A stretch of 64,000 nucleotides of DNA from Lutibacter sp. A80 (GCF_022429645.1 NZ_CP092480.1:2896501-2960500), one strand, 5' to 3'; positions 53,585-63,485 are shown, counted from the stretch's first letter. Translations and numbers: made by a program. The notes: generated by a model not told the origin, from the letters alone.

Positions 53585-55033
53585 TTAACCTACTGAACCT
53601 TCTAAACTAATTTCTAGTAATTTTTGAGCTTCAACAGCAAATTCCATAGGTAATTTATTTAATACTTCTTTTCCAAATCCGTTTACAATTAGTGCAATAG
53701 CTTTTTCAGTATCTATACCACGTTGATTGCAATAAAATAGTTGATCTTCACCAATTTTACTTGTTGTTGCTTCGTGTTCTATTTGAGCTGTTTTGTTTTT
53801 AGCTTCAATGTATGGGAAAGTATGTGCACCACACAAATCTCCCATTAAAAGTGAATCGCATTGCGAAAAATTACGCGCATTTTTAGATCTAGCACCAACT
53901 TGAACCAAACCTCTATATGAATTTTGCGAATGTCCGGCTGAAATTCCTTTAGATATAATTGTACTTTTAGTATTATTTCCTAAGTGAATCATTTTTGTAC
54001 CAGTATCCGCTTGTTGGTAGTTGTTGGTAACCGCAATTGAGTAAAACTCTCCAACAGAATTATCACCTTTTAAAACACAACTTGGGTATTTCCAAGTAAC
54101 AGCACTTCCAGTTTCTACTTGTGTCCAAGAGATTTTGGCATTTTTTTCGCATAAACCACGTTTAGTTACAAAATTGTAAACACCACCTTTTCCTTCTGCA
54201 TCACCAGGAAACCAGTTTTGAACAGTAGAATATTTTATTTCGGCATCATCTAATGCAATTAGTTCAACAACAGCTGCGTGTAACTGATTTTCATCACGTG
54301 CAGGTGCTGTACAGCCTTCTAAATAACTAACAAAGCTTCCTTTATCTGCAACAACTAATGTGCGTTCAAACTGACCAGTACCACCTTCGTTAATTCTAAA
54401 ATAGGTTGAAAGCTCCATAGGGCAGGTAACTCCTTTTGGAATGTAACAGAAAGATCCATCGGAAAATACTGCTGAATTTAAAGCAGCATAAAAATTATCT
54501 GTTTTTGGAACAATGGTTCCTAAATATTTTTTCACCAATTCTGGATGTTCTTGTATGGCTTCAGAAATTGGGCAAAATATAATCCCTTTTTCGTTTAATG
54601 TTTTTTTGAAAGTAGTTGCAACAGAAACGGAGTCCATTACAACATCAACAGCTACATTTGATAAGCGTTTTTGTTCGTCAATTGAAATACCAAGTTTTTC
54701 AAAAGTTTTTAGCAATTCTGGATCAACTTGATCTAAACTGTCTAATTTTGGTTTTTGTTTTGGAGCAGAATAATAACTAATATCTTGAAAATTTGGTTTT
54801 TCATAATTAACATTCGCCCAGTCTGGTTCTTCCATTTCTTTCCAAACTTTAAAAGCTTCTAAACGCCATAAGGTCATCCATTCAGGTTCGTTTTTCTTTT
54901 TAGAAATTGCAATTACAACTTCTTCATTTAAACCAACAGGAAACTTATCAGCTTCAATATCTGTGTAAAAACCGTATTCGTACTCTTTTGTTTCGAGTTC
55001 TTTTTTTAAATCGTCTTCAGTAAATTTACTCAT
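53585..55033 (-). CDS. sufB: Fe-S cluster assembly scaffold SufB
   Basis: 482 residues. Typical landmarks are the N-terminal [21 protein letters not shown], the [11 protein letters not shown] segment, and C-terminal [21 protein letters not shown] followed by [23 protein letters not shown] with the cluster-assembly Cys and Glu. It is the site where the nascent cluster forms. It is preceded by a 358-bp gap and the A-type carrier gene. Confidence 0.96.
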   Translation of the reverse strand: MSKFTEDDLKKELETKEYEYGFYTDIEADKFPVGLNEEVVIAISKKKNEPEWMTLWRLEAFKVWKEMEEPDWANVNYEKPNFQDISYYSAPKQKPKLDSLDQVDPELLKTFEKLGISIDEQKRLSNVAVDVVMDSVSVATTFKKTLNEKGIIFCPISEAIQEHPELVKKYLGTIVPKTDNFYAALNSAVFSDGSFCYIPKGVTCPMELSTYFRINEGGTGQFERTLVVADKGSFVSYLEGCTAPARDENQLHAAVVELIALDDAEIKYSTVQNWFPGDAEGKGGVYNFVTKRGLCEKNAKISWTQVETGSAVTWKYPSCVLKGDNSVGEFYSIAVTNNYQQADTGTKMIHLGNNTKSTIISKGISAGHSQNSYRGLVQVGARSKNARNFSQCDSLLMGDLCGAHTFPYIEAKNKTAQIEHEATTSKIGEDQLFYCNQRGIDTEKAIALIVNGFGKEVLNKLPMEFAVEAQKLLEISLEGSVG

Positions 55034-55391
55034 AGTTCATTTAAAGATTTAAATATTGAATGATTAAAATTTAATCAATATTACTGTTTTTAAGAAAGTT
55101 AATAAATTTAGATAATATCTTAAACCTTATTAATTAAAGTAAAAACTGTTTTTTCTAATATTTGTAATTCTCAACAAATTCTTGACAGACTTCTAATTTT
55201 ACCATTTGGTTGTTTTAAAATATTTAATGGATTTGAAAGAGCTGCTCTTTGAATTTGATTTTTTTATGTTATTATTGAAAGATTTTTCATCGGTAAGTTT
55301 ATAAATGGTAACTGAAAAATCGAATGTTTATTGTAAACTTTTAAATTTCCGGAATTTTTCATAAACCTATCTCTTTTAATCTTTTAAATTT
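55034..55391. other. 358-bp gap between sufB and the A-type carrier gene
   Basis: AT-rich, with short minus-strand open stretches (for example VTIYKLTDEKSFNNNIKK) but no start, family match or signal peptide. It could be a decayed small gene or a long sufB leader. No clear -7 element directly before sufB was recognised. Confidence 0.3.
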
Positions 55392-55721
55392 TTATAAAGA
55401 AAATGATTCTCCACAACCACATGTACGTTGCGCATTTGGATTGTTAAAAACAAAACCAGTTCCGTTTAATCCGCCAGAATATTCTAATGTTGTGCCAACT
55501 AAATACAAAAAACTTTTTTTGTCAACAATAATTTTTATACCATTATCTTCAAAAACCTTATCACCTTCTTTGTTTTCTTTGTCAAATTTTAAATCGTATG
55601 AAAGTCCTGAGCAACCACCACTTTTAACACCAACTCTTACAAAGTCAACTTTTGGGTCAAAGCCATCATCAGTCATAAGTTCTACAACTTTCTTTTTTGC
55701 TATTTCTGAAACTTTTATCAT
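55392..55721 (-). CDS. A-type Fe-S carrier (IscA/SufA/ErpA family)
   Basis: 109 residues with the three cluster-binding cysteines of the HesB/IscA family: Cys37 in GVKSGGCSGLSYDL, and Cys101 and Cys103 in RTCGCGESFSL at the C-terminus. It carries Fe-S clusters from the Suf scaffold to targets. First gene of the suf locus, with a promoter and palindromic operator upstream. Which of the A-type subclasses it belongs to cannot be decided here. Confidence 0.93.
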   Translation of the reverse strand: MIKVSEIAKKKVVELMTDDGFDPKVDFVRVGVKSGGCSGLSYDLKFDKENKEGDKVFEDNGIKIIVDKKSFLYLVGTTLEYSGGLNGTGFVFNNPNAQRTCGCGESFSL

Positions 55722-55740
55722 TTTTCTATAAATTAATATG

Positions 55741-55774
55741 CAAAGGTAATCCTTAAAATATGATATTTATCATA
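55741..55774 (-). promoter_or_regulatory. suf promoter with 16-bp palindromic operator
   Basis: Minus-strand -7 element TACCTTTG (55748-55741), 19 bp before the A-type carrier ATG. Ten bp upstream of it is the perfect palindrome TATGATA-TT-TATCATA (55759-55774), which covers the -20 to -35 region. A Fur- or Rrf2-type iron/Fe-S repressor is a reasonable candidate to bind it. Confidence 0.6.
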
Positions 55775-55874
55775 AAATGAATCAAAATTCTATATATTTC
55801 TATAAATAGAATCAATATTACAAAAATACTATATTTCTATTGATTTGTAATTGTTTTTAAGTTAATCTTAACTA

Positions 55875-55906
55875 TTGATTTCTAAATATTAAATTCAATA
55901 TCTTTG
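55875..55906 (+). promoter_or_regulatory. thiL promoter, predicted leaderless transcript
   Basis: TTG at 55875-55877, 21-bp gap, perfect -7 TATCTTTG (55899-55906), only 4 nt before the ATG. Transcription would start at or next to the start codon. No TPP riboswitch is present. Confidence 0.65.
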
Positions 55907-55910
55907 CAAA

Positions 55911-56954
55911 ATGATAGAAGATAAAAATCAAACACGTACAAGTTTGTCTGAATTAGGCGAATTTAAACTTATAAAACACTTAACTCAAAATTTTAAGATA
56001 GCACAATCTACTACAGTAAAAGGAGTTGGAGACGATGCCGCTGTGTTAGATTTTAAAAATAAACAAATGTTGGTTACAACAGATTTGTTGATTGAGGGTG
56101 TACATTTTGATTTAAGTTATATGCCACTTAAGCATCTTGGTTATAAGGCTGTTATGGCTAATTTATCTGATGTGTATGCTATGAATGGTGTTGCAAGCCA
56201 AATAACAGTTTCAATTGCTGTTTCTAACCGTTTTCCGTTAGAGGCAATTGAAGAATTATATGAAGGAATTCATTTAGCTTGTAAAAATTATACAGTTGAT
56301 TTAGTGGGCGGAGATACCACATCTTCGGTTACTGGTTTACTAATAAGTGTTACTGCAATTGGTGAGGTAGATAAGCAAGAAGTTGTATATAGAAATTCTG
56401 CAAAACCAAACGATTTGCTTGTGGTGTCAGGTGATATAGGTGCTGCATATTTAGGGTTACAAGTATTAGAGAGAGAAAAACAAGTTTTTGAAGTAAATCC
56501 GAATTCACAACCAGATTTAACAAATTATTCTTACTTAATTGAACGACAATTAAAACCTGAGGCTAGAAAAGATATTGTAAAATTATTGAAAGATTTAAAA
56601 GTGAAACCAACTGCTATGATTGACATTTCAGATGGGCTTTCATCTGAAATTTTACATATTTGTGAGCAATCTGAAGTTGGATGTAATTTGTATGAAGAAA
56701 AAATTCCATTAGATCCTCAAGTTATTGCTACTTGTGAAGAATTTGAATTAAATAGCACAACTATTGCCTTAAGTGGTGGTGAAGATTACGAGTTGTTATT
56801 TACAATTTCTCAAGAAGATTTCCCTAAAATTAAAGGGAATCCACATTTAACAGTTATAGGACATATTGCTGATAAAAGTATTGGTGCAAATTTAGTAACC
56901 AGAGCTGGGCAACAAATAAAATTAACAGCTCAAGGTTGGAAAGCGTTGGATTAG
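55911..56954 (+). CDS. thiL: Thiamine-monophosphate kinase
   Basis: 347 residues. It phosphorylates thiamine monophosphate to the coenzyme thiamine diphosphate. Conserved motifs include GVGDDAAVLDF near 40-50, TTDLLIEGVHFDLSYMPL near 57-74, VGGDTTSS near 130-137 and MIDISDGLSSEILHI near 237-251. The N-terminus EDKNQTRTSLSELGEF is the family-typical start in flavobacteria, which supports this ATG and the leaderless prediction. Confidence 0.95.
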   Translation: MIEDKNQTRTSLSELGEFKLIKHLTQNFKIAQSTTVKGVGDDAAVLDFKNKQMLVTTDLLIEGVHFDLSYMPLKHLGYKAVMANLSDVYAMNGVASQITVSIAVSNRFPLEAIEELYEGIHLACKNYTVDLVGGDTTSSVTGLLISVTAIGEVDKQEVVYRNSAKPNDLLVVSGDIGAAYLGLQVLEREKQVFEVNPNSQPDLTNYSYLIERQLKPEARKDIVKLLKDLKVKPTAMIDISDGLSSEILHICEQSEVGCNLYEEKIPLDPQVIATCEEFELNSTTIALSGGEDYELLFTISQEDFPKIKGNPHLTVIGHIADKSIGANLVTRAGQQIKLTAQGWKALD

Positions 56955-56976
56955 ATTTTAAAGCATTAAGTTTATA

Positions 56977-57759
56977 TTAATTGCACTTTTTAGCAAAGTT
57001 GGTTAAAGTTGTAATTAACGCTTCTTTATTTTCTATATGGCTCATATGTCCATCCGGAAATTCAACAAGCTGTACATTGGTATTTTTTGTTTGTTCAATT
57101 AAAGAAGTATATTCTAAAGCTGGATCTTGTTTACCAATAATCATTTGAATAGGAAAATTAGCACTTTTATAAACCGAAGTATAATCTTCTCTTATTTTCA
57201 TACCTTCTAAGGCTGCAATAATTCCTTGTGGAGACATGTTTAATGCATCATTAGTTATTGCATTTATTTCTGAAGTAAAAATATTTTTGTTTTCTTCAGA
57301 AAAAAGCATTGGTATTGCTATTCTAATAAATGTTTTATGGTTTTGTTTTACCGCAATAATTGCTCTATCTCTGTTTGCTTTTTTTTCTTTAGAGTCAGGT
57401 AATGCTGTGGAATTCATTAAACATAAACCTTTAATGTTGTTTGGTACTAATTTGCAAATTTCTAAGGCAATATAACCACCCATACTGTGTCCAACTAATA
57501 TATATTTTCGTATACGTAGGTGTTTTAAAACGGCAATAACCATTGCTGCTTGATCTTGCATTGTATGAATATAACCATGATTTTCAGAGGCTCCATGTCC
57601 TAATAAATCGATGCAAATAATGCGGTATTTTTTTGAAATTTCTTGAGAAATGGAATTCCACATTGTGCTATTTTCTAAAAAGCCGTGTAATAAAACTATT
57701 GTTTTACCTGTACCGTTTGAAGTAAAGTTAATAGTTGTGTTTTTATAAGCAAATGTCAT
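56977..57759 (-). CDS. Alpha/beta hydrolase
   Basis: 260 residues of the alpha/beta hydrolase fold. HGFLENSTMW (about 25-34) is the oxyanion loop, the nucleophile elbow is GHSMGGY (Ser about 93), the acid Asp lies in GKQDPALEY (about 207-215) and the His in DGHMSHIEN (about 235-243). The substrate is not evident; a MenH/BioH-like or esterase role is possible. Convergent with thiL (22 bp) and 19 bp after the ACT protein gene on the same strand. Confidence 0.85.
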   Translation of the reverse strand: MTFAYKNTTINFTSNGTGKTIVLLHGFLENSTMWNSISQEISKKYRIICIDLLGHGASENHGYIHTMQDQAAMVIAVLKHLRIRKYILVGHSMGGYIALEICKLVPNNIKGLCLMNSTALPDSKEKKANRDRAIIAVKQNHKTFIRIAIPMLFSEENKNIFTSEINAITNDALNMSPQGIIAALEGMKIREDYTSVYKSANFPIQMIIGKQDPALEYTSLIEQTKNTNVQLVEFPDGHMSHIENKEALITTLTNFAKKCN

Positions 57760-57778
57760 TATAACAAGTATTTATAAT

Positions 57779-58435
57779 TTAATTTTTCAGTCCCTTTACA
57801 GCAGAAAAAGCTTTATCAACAACATCTTCTTCTACTAAAATAGTAAATTCGTTGGTTGTAGAAACAACTTCATAAAGCGAAATTCCTTCCCAAGCTAATC
57901 TTTTAAAAAATTGATAATACAGTCCTGCAATTTTGGTATTTTCTTTTGGTAAACCTATGGTAATTGCTGATAAATTATCTTTTACCGAAGTACATACTTC
58001 ATCTTTATAATTTTTTTCAATTTTATCTTTTAATGTTGTAGTAATAAGTACATTACTTTCGTGTACACCACGTGTAAAAGTGTAAAAAATATGCGGATTG
58101 TTTTTGATTATTTCTAAGGCTTTTAAATGACTATTAGCTAGTGAGCTTGAATTTTTAAAAGTATAATCAGACAAGTCTGAACGTACTGTAATATCTCCTA
58201 AATTTTGAAGAACTTTATTCAATTTAATTTTATTTGCCATTTCTTTTGGCGGACTGTATCTGCGTAATGCCATCATAATAGCGCCAGATTTAACAGGTTT
58301 ACGTAACATTTTAGAAATGGGTTCTCTTAACTCTTCAGCTAATGCACTAAAATTTAAAATATTTCTAGTTAAAGCATCTTCTAAAAAAGGTTGCGAAACT
58401 AAGATTTCTTCTACACAAGTTGCAATGGTTCTCAT
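57779..58435 (-). CDS. ACT-domain protein divergent from lysC
   Basis: 218 residues. The N-terminal about 100 residues are helical (ISKMLRKPVKSGAIMMALRRYSPP). The C-terminal part contains an ACT fold with KIAGLYYQFFKRLAWEGISLYEVVSTTNEFTILV (about 169-202) and VDKAFSAVKGL, as in the regulatory domain of aspartokinases. It has no kinase domain. Divergence from lysC with a shared promoter region suggests an amino-acid-sensing partner or regulator of the aspartate pathway (inference). Confidence 0.75.
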   Translation of the reverse strand: MRTIATCVEEILVSQPFLEDALTRNILNFSALAEELREPISKMLRKPVKSGAIMMALRRYSPPKEMANKIKLNKVLQNLGDITVRSDLSDYTFKNSSSLANSHLKALEIIKNNPHIFYTFTRGVHESNVLITTTLKDKIEKNYKDEVCTSVKDNLSAITIGLPKENTKIAGLYYQFFKRLAWEGISLYEVVSTTNEFTILVEEDVVDKAFSAVKGLKN

Positions 58436-58460
58436 ATTGTTAAATAGTTAACAGTTTGTG

Positions 58461-58518
58461 CAAAATTAGTGTGTTTTTTTTAAATATACATAATAAGTTG
58501 AAAATGATTTTACATTTG
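58461..58518. promoter_or_regulatory. Divergent promoters for the ACT protein and lysC
   Basis: Minus strand: perfect -7 TAATTTTG (58468-58461), 25 bp before the ACT-protein ATG. Plus strand: perfect -7 TACATTTG (58511-58518), 19 bp before the lysC ATG. The -33 elements are weak on both strands. No lysine riboswitch fits in the space. Confidence 0.65.
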
Positions 58519-58537
58519 CAGTACTAAAATACAAAAA

Positions 58538-59860
58538 ATGAAAGTTTTAAAATTTGGAGGGACTTCTGTCGGTTCTATAAAAAATATAAAGAGTGTTAAA
58601 GAAATTATTAACGACGGAGATAGAAAAATAGTTGTTTTATCTGCCATGTCTGGAACTACAAATGCTTTGGTAGAAATTTCTGAACAAATAAAGTTAGGAG
58701 CTTTAGATGTTGCAATACAATATATTGAGAACTTATCTGCAAAATATGAAATTGTAATTGATGAATTATTTGAATGTTCAGAAACAAAACAACAAGTTAG
58801 TAATTATATTGATAATGTTTTTGAGCATCTAAGAAAATTGACTGCAGAAAAGCATACCGTTTTTTTATACAATAAAATTGTATCGCAAGGAGAATTAATG
58901 TCAACTTTTATGTTTACCAAATTTTTAAATCAAGAAGGGGTAAATGCACAATTGCTGCCAGCATTAGATTTTATGAGAGTTGATAAATCTAACGAGCCAG
59001 ACGATTTTTATATAAAGCAAAATTTACAACGTATTATTCACGAAAATTTACCAGCAGAGATATACATAACGCAAGGTTTTATTTGCTTAGATGCTTATGG
59101 AAATATAGCTAATTTACAACGTGGAGGAAGTGATTATACGGCAACAATTATTGGGGCAGTTATGGAGGCTGATGAAGTTCAAATATGGACTGATATTGAT
59201 GGAATGCATAACAATGACCCTAGAATTGTAGATAATACCCATGCAATTTCTAATTTATCTTTTGATGAGGCTGCTGAATTAGCTTATTTTGGAGCAAAAA
59301 TATTGCATCCACAAACTGTAATGCCAGCACGTGAAGCTAATATACCTGTACGTTTAAAAAACACTATGGATCCAGCTTCTTATGGTACATTAATTTCGGA
59401 AAATACAGATGGTGAGGGAATAAAAGCTATTGCAGCAAAAGATAATATTATAGCAATTAAAATTAAGTCGGCTCGTATGCTTTTAGCACACGGTTTCTTA
59501 AAAAAAGTATTTGAAATATTTGAAAAATACGAAACACCAATTGATATGATTACTACATCAGAAATTGCAGTTTCGTTAACTATTGATAATGATGCAAATT
59601 TAGATTCAATTGTTGAAGAATTAAAAAAATTCTCTTTGGTTGAAGTAGATAATAATCAAAGTATTATTTGTTTGGTTGGAAAAGAGGTTGTTAAACATCA
59701 CGAAACGCATAGATTATTTCAGGTGTTACAAGACCTTTCAGTAAGAATGATTTCTTATGGAGGAAGTAATAACAATATATCTCTTTTAGTAAATACAAAC
59801 GATAAAGTTTCAGCATTAAAACATTTAAATAAATATGTTTTTGAATTTGAAACAGTGTAA
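58538..59860 (+). CDS. lysC: Aspartate kinase (monofunctional)
   Basis: 440 residues. It phosphorylates L-aspartate, the first step to lysine, methionine and threonine. The kinase domain begins KFGGTSVGS (5-13), with LQRGGSDYTATIIGA near 193-207 and WTDIDGMHNNDPRIV near 217-231. Two C-terminal ACT domains (about 305-375 and 380-440; TPIDMITTSEIAVSLTI, SVRMISYGGSNNNISLLV) give feedback control. There is no homoserine dehydrogenase domain. A terminator follows. Confidence 0.94.
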   Translation: MKVLKFGGTSVGSIKNIKSVKEIINDGDRKIVVLSAMSGTTNALVEISEQIKLGALDVAIQYIENLSAKYEIVIDELFECSETKQQVSNYIDNVFEHLRKLTAEKHTVFLYNKIVSQGELMSTFMFTKFLNQEGVNAQLLPALDFMRVDKSNEPDDFYIKQNLQRIIHENLPAEIYITQGFICLDAYGNIANLQRGGSDYTATIIGAVMEADEVQIWTDIDGMHNNDPRIVDNTHAISNLSFDEAAELAYFGAKILHPQTVMPAREANIPVRLKNTMDPASYGTLISENTDGEGIKAIAAKDNIIAIKIKSARMLLAHGFLKKVFEIFEKYETPIDMITTSEIAVSLTIDNDANLDSIVEELKKFSLVEVDNNQSIICLVGKEVVKHHETHRLFQVLQDLSVRMISYGGSNNNISLLVNTNDKVSALKHLNKYVFEFETV

Positions 59861-59888
59861 TTTATTGTAAATTAATTATTTGTTAATA

Positions 59889-59925
59889 AAAAAAACTCGA
59901 ATTTTTTAAGATTCGAGTTTTTTTT
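59889..59925 (+). terminator. Terminator of lysC
   Basis: An 11-bp stem AAAACTCGAAT / ATTCGAGTTTT with eight further T residues, about 30 bp after the lysC stop. Confidence 0.92.
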
Positions 59926-59988
59926 ATTTTTAATTTAAGTTTAGTGATAATTTTATATATCTTCGAAAACTTAAATTTAATTCAATAG

Positions 59989-60708
59989 ATGAGAAAAATT
60001 GCTAAGCAACATATTGTAATTGCTTTCTTTATATTAAATTCCTTTTCATTTTACAGTCAAACAGAATCTCGTCAAGCCAATTATTATAAATGGTTTGATA
60101 CTGTTGTTGGAGTTGGAAATACAGATTTATACAATGGAATTCAATATAAAAGAATTTATAATACCATAAATAATAATCATGAATATTTTTTAAGTCCTAA
60201 TTTTATAAAAGGAACAGTATTATATAGCGACCAACCGTATTTTGATATTTATCTAAAATATGATATTTACAATGATGAACTTATTGCTAACTTACCAAGT
60301 TTTAATTCATACAATACAATTCAATTAATTCAACAAAAAGTAACAAGTTTTTCGTTTAATAATCATAATTTTGTTAAGCTCTCAGCTGAGAATGTTTCAG
60401 GGTTTTATGAGATTTTATTTGAAGATAGTAATATAAAATTTTATAAAAAGTATCTAAAAAATATAAAAAAACATTTAGATAAAAACTTTGTGTATTACGT
60501 GTTTAAAGAGAAAGAAGCCTATTTACTTTATTGCAATAATCAATATTATCAAATAAAATCAAAAAGTAATATTTCAAAAGCGTTACCAAATCTTAAAAAA
60601 GATATTAACCTATTTTACAAGAATAATGTAAATTTAAGAAAAACAGACTATGAGTTGTTTTTGTCTAAACTTTCAAGTTATTTAAGTGAAATAATATCAA
60701 ATAATTAG
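59989..60708 (+). CDS. Unknown secreted protein before a TonB receptor
   Basis: 239 residues with a signal peptide (about 1-24, ending FYSQ). Rich in Tyr, Asn and Phe; a probable beta-rich N-terminal domain (YNGIQYKRIYNTINNNHEYFLSPNFIKG) followed by Lys-rich helices (about 150-235). Family not recognised, though short secreted proteins of this kind recur before STN-type TonB receptors in flavobacteria. It is 10 bp before the receptor gene and probably co-transcribed with it. A degenerate -7 TATCTTCG lies at 59958-59965. Confidence 0.65.
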   Translation: MRKIAKQHIVIAFFILNSFSFYSQTESRQANYYKWFDTVVGVGNTDLYNGIQYKRIYNTINNNHEYFLSPNFIKGTVLYSDQPYFDIYLKYDIYNDELIANLPSFNSYNTIQLIQQKVTSFSFNNHNFVKLSAENVSGFYEILFEDSNIKFYKKYLKNIKKHLDKNFVYYVFKEKEAYLLYCNNQYYQIKSKSNISKALPNLKKDINLFYKNNVNLRKTDYELFLSKLSSYLSEIISNN

Positions 60709-60718
60709 CCTGAAAAAT

Positions 60719-63472
60719 ATGAGAAAAATTATATTATTAGTAGCTTTTTTTTGTTTTCATTTTTTAAATGCTCAAACTAAAGAAGAGCTAAAAATATCTT
60801 TAAATTTTCAAAATTTAAGCAAGATTGAAGTTATAAATCAGTTAGAAAAAACAACAGGTTATCAATTTTATTTTATTGAAGATTGGATAGATAACAAGCC
60901 AATTTCGGGTAATTATTCTAATGTTTCTTTAAATTATATTTTAACATCCATTTTTAAAGATACTTATATAAACTTTTATATAAGTAAAGATAATAAAGTT
61001 GTATTAACTCAAAATAATTTAATTTACGACTATTTACCAAGTTCTTTTTATAAAAAGAAAGAAGTAGAAGTTGGTAATAAGGCTGTTGAACCTGTATTTT
61101 ATGAAGATAATTTTGTAGCTAAATCAAAAAATTATGAAACAGTAAGAATTGGAAAGGAAACAAAGAAAAGTTCCAAAAAATTCTATACACTTTCGGGATA
61201 TGTTAAAAATAGTTTGACAAACGATCCAATTCCAAATTTAGCATTAATAGTTGTAGGTAAAAATATTAATGCAGTTACCAATATCGATGGTTTTTACACT
61301 ATAGAATTACCTCCAGGCATAAATTATATTGAAACAAAATCTTTAGGTATTGAAGAGGCTAATAAAAAAGTGCTTATTTATAGCGATGGAACACTAAATT
61401 TTGATTTAAAAGAAACCTCAGAAACTTTAAATGAAGTGGTTGTAGAGGCGAGTAGAGATAGAAATATTAAGGAAGTAATATCTGGAATAACACAAATTAA
61501 AGTTGAAGAGATTAAAAATATACCTTTGGTTTTAGGTGAGCGAGATATATTAAAAGTTGCTACAACTTTGCCAGGTATAAAAAAAGCAGGAGAAGGCTCT
61601 TCTGGGTATAATGTTAGAGGGGGTAAAGAAGATCAAAATTTAATTTTGTTAGATAATGCCGTTTTATACAATCCTTCACATTTTTTCGGAATTTTCTCTG
61701 CACTAAATCCTTTTACATCAGGCGATGTAAATATTTATAAAGGAAGTTTACCGTCAGAATTTGGAGGTAGGTTATCCTCTGTTTTTGATATAAATACCAA
61801 AGACGCTTCTACAGAAAAATTTGCAGGAGAGGCATCAATTGGCCCTGTAACTAGTAATTTAACTTTTGAAATTCCTATTGTTAAAAACGAATCTTCTTTA
61901 TTAATTGGAGGAAGAGGAACCTATTCAGATTGGATTTTAAAAAATCTAGATGATGCATCAATTAAAGATAGTAAAGCTTCGTTTTTTGACGTGGTTGCTA
62001 AATATAAGCACAAATTAGACAATAATAATACTATCGAAGCTTCTGGATATTATAGCAATGATGATTTTAGTATCACGTCAGATTCTTTATATAGCTATAA
62101 TAATAGATTAGTTTCATTAAGATGGAATAGAAGTTTTAATAATAAAAATAATGGGAGTTTAATTTTAGCTAATAGTGAATATAAATTCAATATTGAATAT
62201 GATGGAGCTATTGATACAGATTTTAAACTCGGTTATAAAATAAATGAAACCGAATTAAAACTTAAAATGAAATATTTACATAGTGATACTCATAAGTTTG
62301 ATTATGGAGTTTCTAGCAAATTATATGTAGTAAATCCAGGTTCTATTAATCCAACAGGTACTGAATCTATAATTGAAGCTACTGATATAGCAGAAGAAAA
62401 AGCTTTAGAATCTGCTATATTTATTGCAGATAATTATAAGGTAAATAAAAAGTTACTCTTTAATGTAGGTTTACGATATTCGTTTTATACATCGTTAGGC
62501 GAAGCTTCTCAAAGAGAGTATAAAAAAGATCTACCAAAAAATGAAGGCACTGTTATTGATACATTAAATTTCGATAAAAATGAAGTTGTTAAAACTTATG
62601 GAGGACCTGAAGTGCGTTTATCTGCCCGTTATTTTTTAACACCAAGTCTATCAGTAAAAGGGAGTTTCAATAGTACATATCAATATATACATACGTTGTC
62701 AAACAACACCACAGTTTCTCCTACAGATACTTGGAAGTTGTCTGATTTAAATATTAAACCACAGCAAGCTAATCAAGTAACCTTAGGTTTGTATAAAAAT
62801 TTCGAAGATTCTTTTTACGAACTAAGTTTGGAAGGCTATTATAAAAAAACTAAAAATACTTTAGATTATAAAGTTGGAGCAGATTTATTGTTAAATGAAT
62901 ATATTGAAACAGAAGTTTTACAAGGAAAAGGAAAAGCTTATGGTGTTGAGTTTTTAATTAAGAAAACTAAAGGAAATTTAAATGGGTGGATAGGTTATAG
63001 TTATTCACGTTCTATGGTGAAATTAGATAGCGATTTTTCTGAGGAAAGGGTAAATAACGGTGATTATTTTCCATCAAATTATGACAAGCCACACGATGTA
63101 AGTTTAGTTGCAAATTACAAATTAACCAAACGCTATAGTTTTTCAGCAAATTTTACATATCAAACCGGAAGACCAGTTACTTACCCTGTTGGAAAATATG
63201 TTTATAATGGAGAAGAACGCGTTTTGTATAGCGATAGAAATAAATTTAGAATACCAGATTATTATAGATTTGATGTAGGGTTTAATATTGAGGGTAATCA
63301 TAAAATTAAGAAGTTTGCACATAGCTTTTGGAATATTTCAGTATATAATGTTTTAGGACGAAATAATCCTTATTCAGTTTACTTTGTAACAGATAAAGGT
63401 GAAATTAAAGCATATCAAAGCTCAATTTTTTCAATTCCAGTACCAACAATAACCTATAATTTTAAATTTTAG
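60719..63472 (+). CDS. TonB-dependent receptor with STN and carboxypeptidase-like domains
   Basis: 917 residues. Signal peptide (1-19, ending NAQ); a secretin/TonB short N-terminal-like domain (about 28-100, ISLNFQNLSKIEVINQLEKTTGYQFYF); a carboxypeptidase D regulatory-like domain (about 156-238); plug (about 240-355, with LVLGERDILKVATTLPGI and GYNVRGGKEDQNLILLDNAVLYN); and a beta-barrel ending TYNFKF. An STN domain usually contacts an anti-sigma factor, but none is nearby. The downstream DUF4249 lipoprotein replaces SusD. The substrate is unknown. Confidence 0.9.
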   Translation: MRKIILLVAFFCFHFLNAQTKEELKISLNFQNLSKIEVINQLEKTTGYQFYFIEDWIDNKPISGNYSNVSLNYILTSIFKDTYINFYISKDNKVVLTQNNLIYDYLPSSFYKKKEVEVGNKAVEPVFYEDNFVAKSKNYETVRIGKETKKSSKKFYTLSGYVKNSLTNDPIPNLALIVVGKNINAVTNIDGFYTIELPPGINYIETKSLGIEEANKKVLIYSDGTLNFDLKETSETLNEVVVEASRDRNIKEVISGITQIKVEEIKNIPLVLGERDILKVATTLPGIKKAGEGSSGYNVRGGKEDQNLILLDNAVLYNPSHFFGIFSALNPFTSGDVNIYKGSLPSEFGGRLSSVFDINTKDASTEKFAGEASIGPVTSNLTFEIPIVKNESSLLIGGRGTYSDWILKNLDDASIKDSKASFFDVVAKYKHKLDNNNTIEASGYYSNDDFSITSDSLYSYNNRLVSLRWNRSFNNKNNGSLILANSEYKFNIEYDGAIDTDFKLGYKINETELKLKMKYLHSDTHKFDYGVSSKLYVVNPGSINPTGTESIIEATDIAEEKALESAIFIADNYKVNKKLLFNVGLRYSFYTSLGEASQREYKKDLPKNEGTVIDTLNFDKNEVVKTYGGPEVRLSARYFLTPSLSVKGSFNSTYQYIHTLSNNTTVSPTDTWKLSDLNIKPQQANQVTLGLYKNFEDSFYELSLEGYYKKTKNTLDYKVGADLLLNEYIETEVLQGKGKAYGVEFLIKKTKGNLNGWIGYSYSRSMVKLDSDFSEERVNNGDYFPSNYDKPHDVSLVANYKLTKRYSFSANFTYQTGRPVTYPVGKYVYNGEERVLYSDRNKFRIPDYYRFDVGFNIEGNHKIKKFAHSFWNISVYNVLGRNNPYSVYFVTDKGEIKAYQSSIFSIPVPTITYNFKF

Positions 63473-63485
63473 AAGACAATTAATT

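Noticed and set aside
55779-55910. TPP riboswitch before thiL
   Set aside because: The gap is short, AT-rich and lacks THI-box elements; the promoter leaves no leader.
58436-58537. Lysine riboswitch before lysC
   Set aside because: Only about 100 bp with two promoters and no conserved riboswitch motifs.
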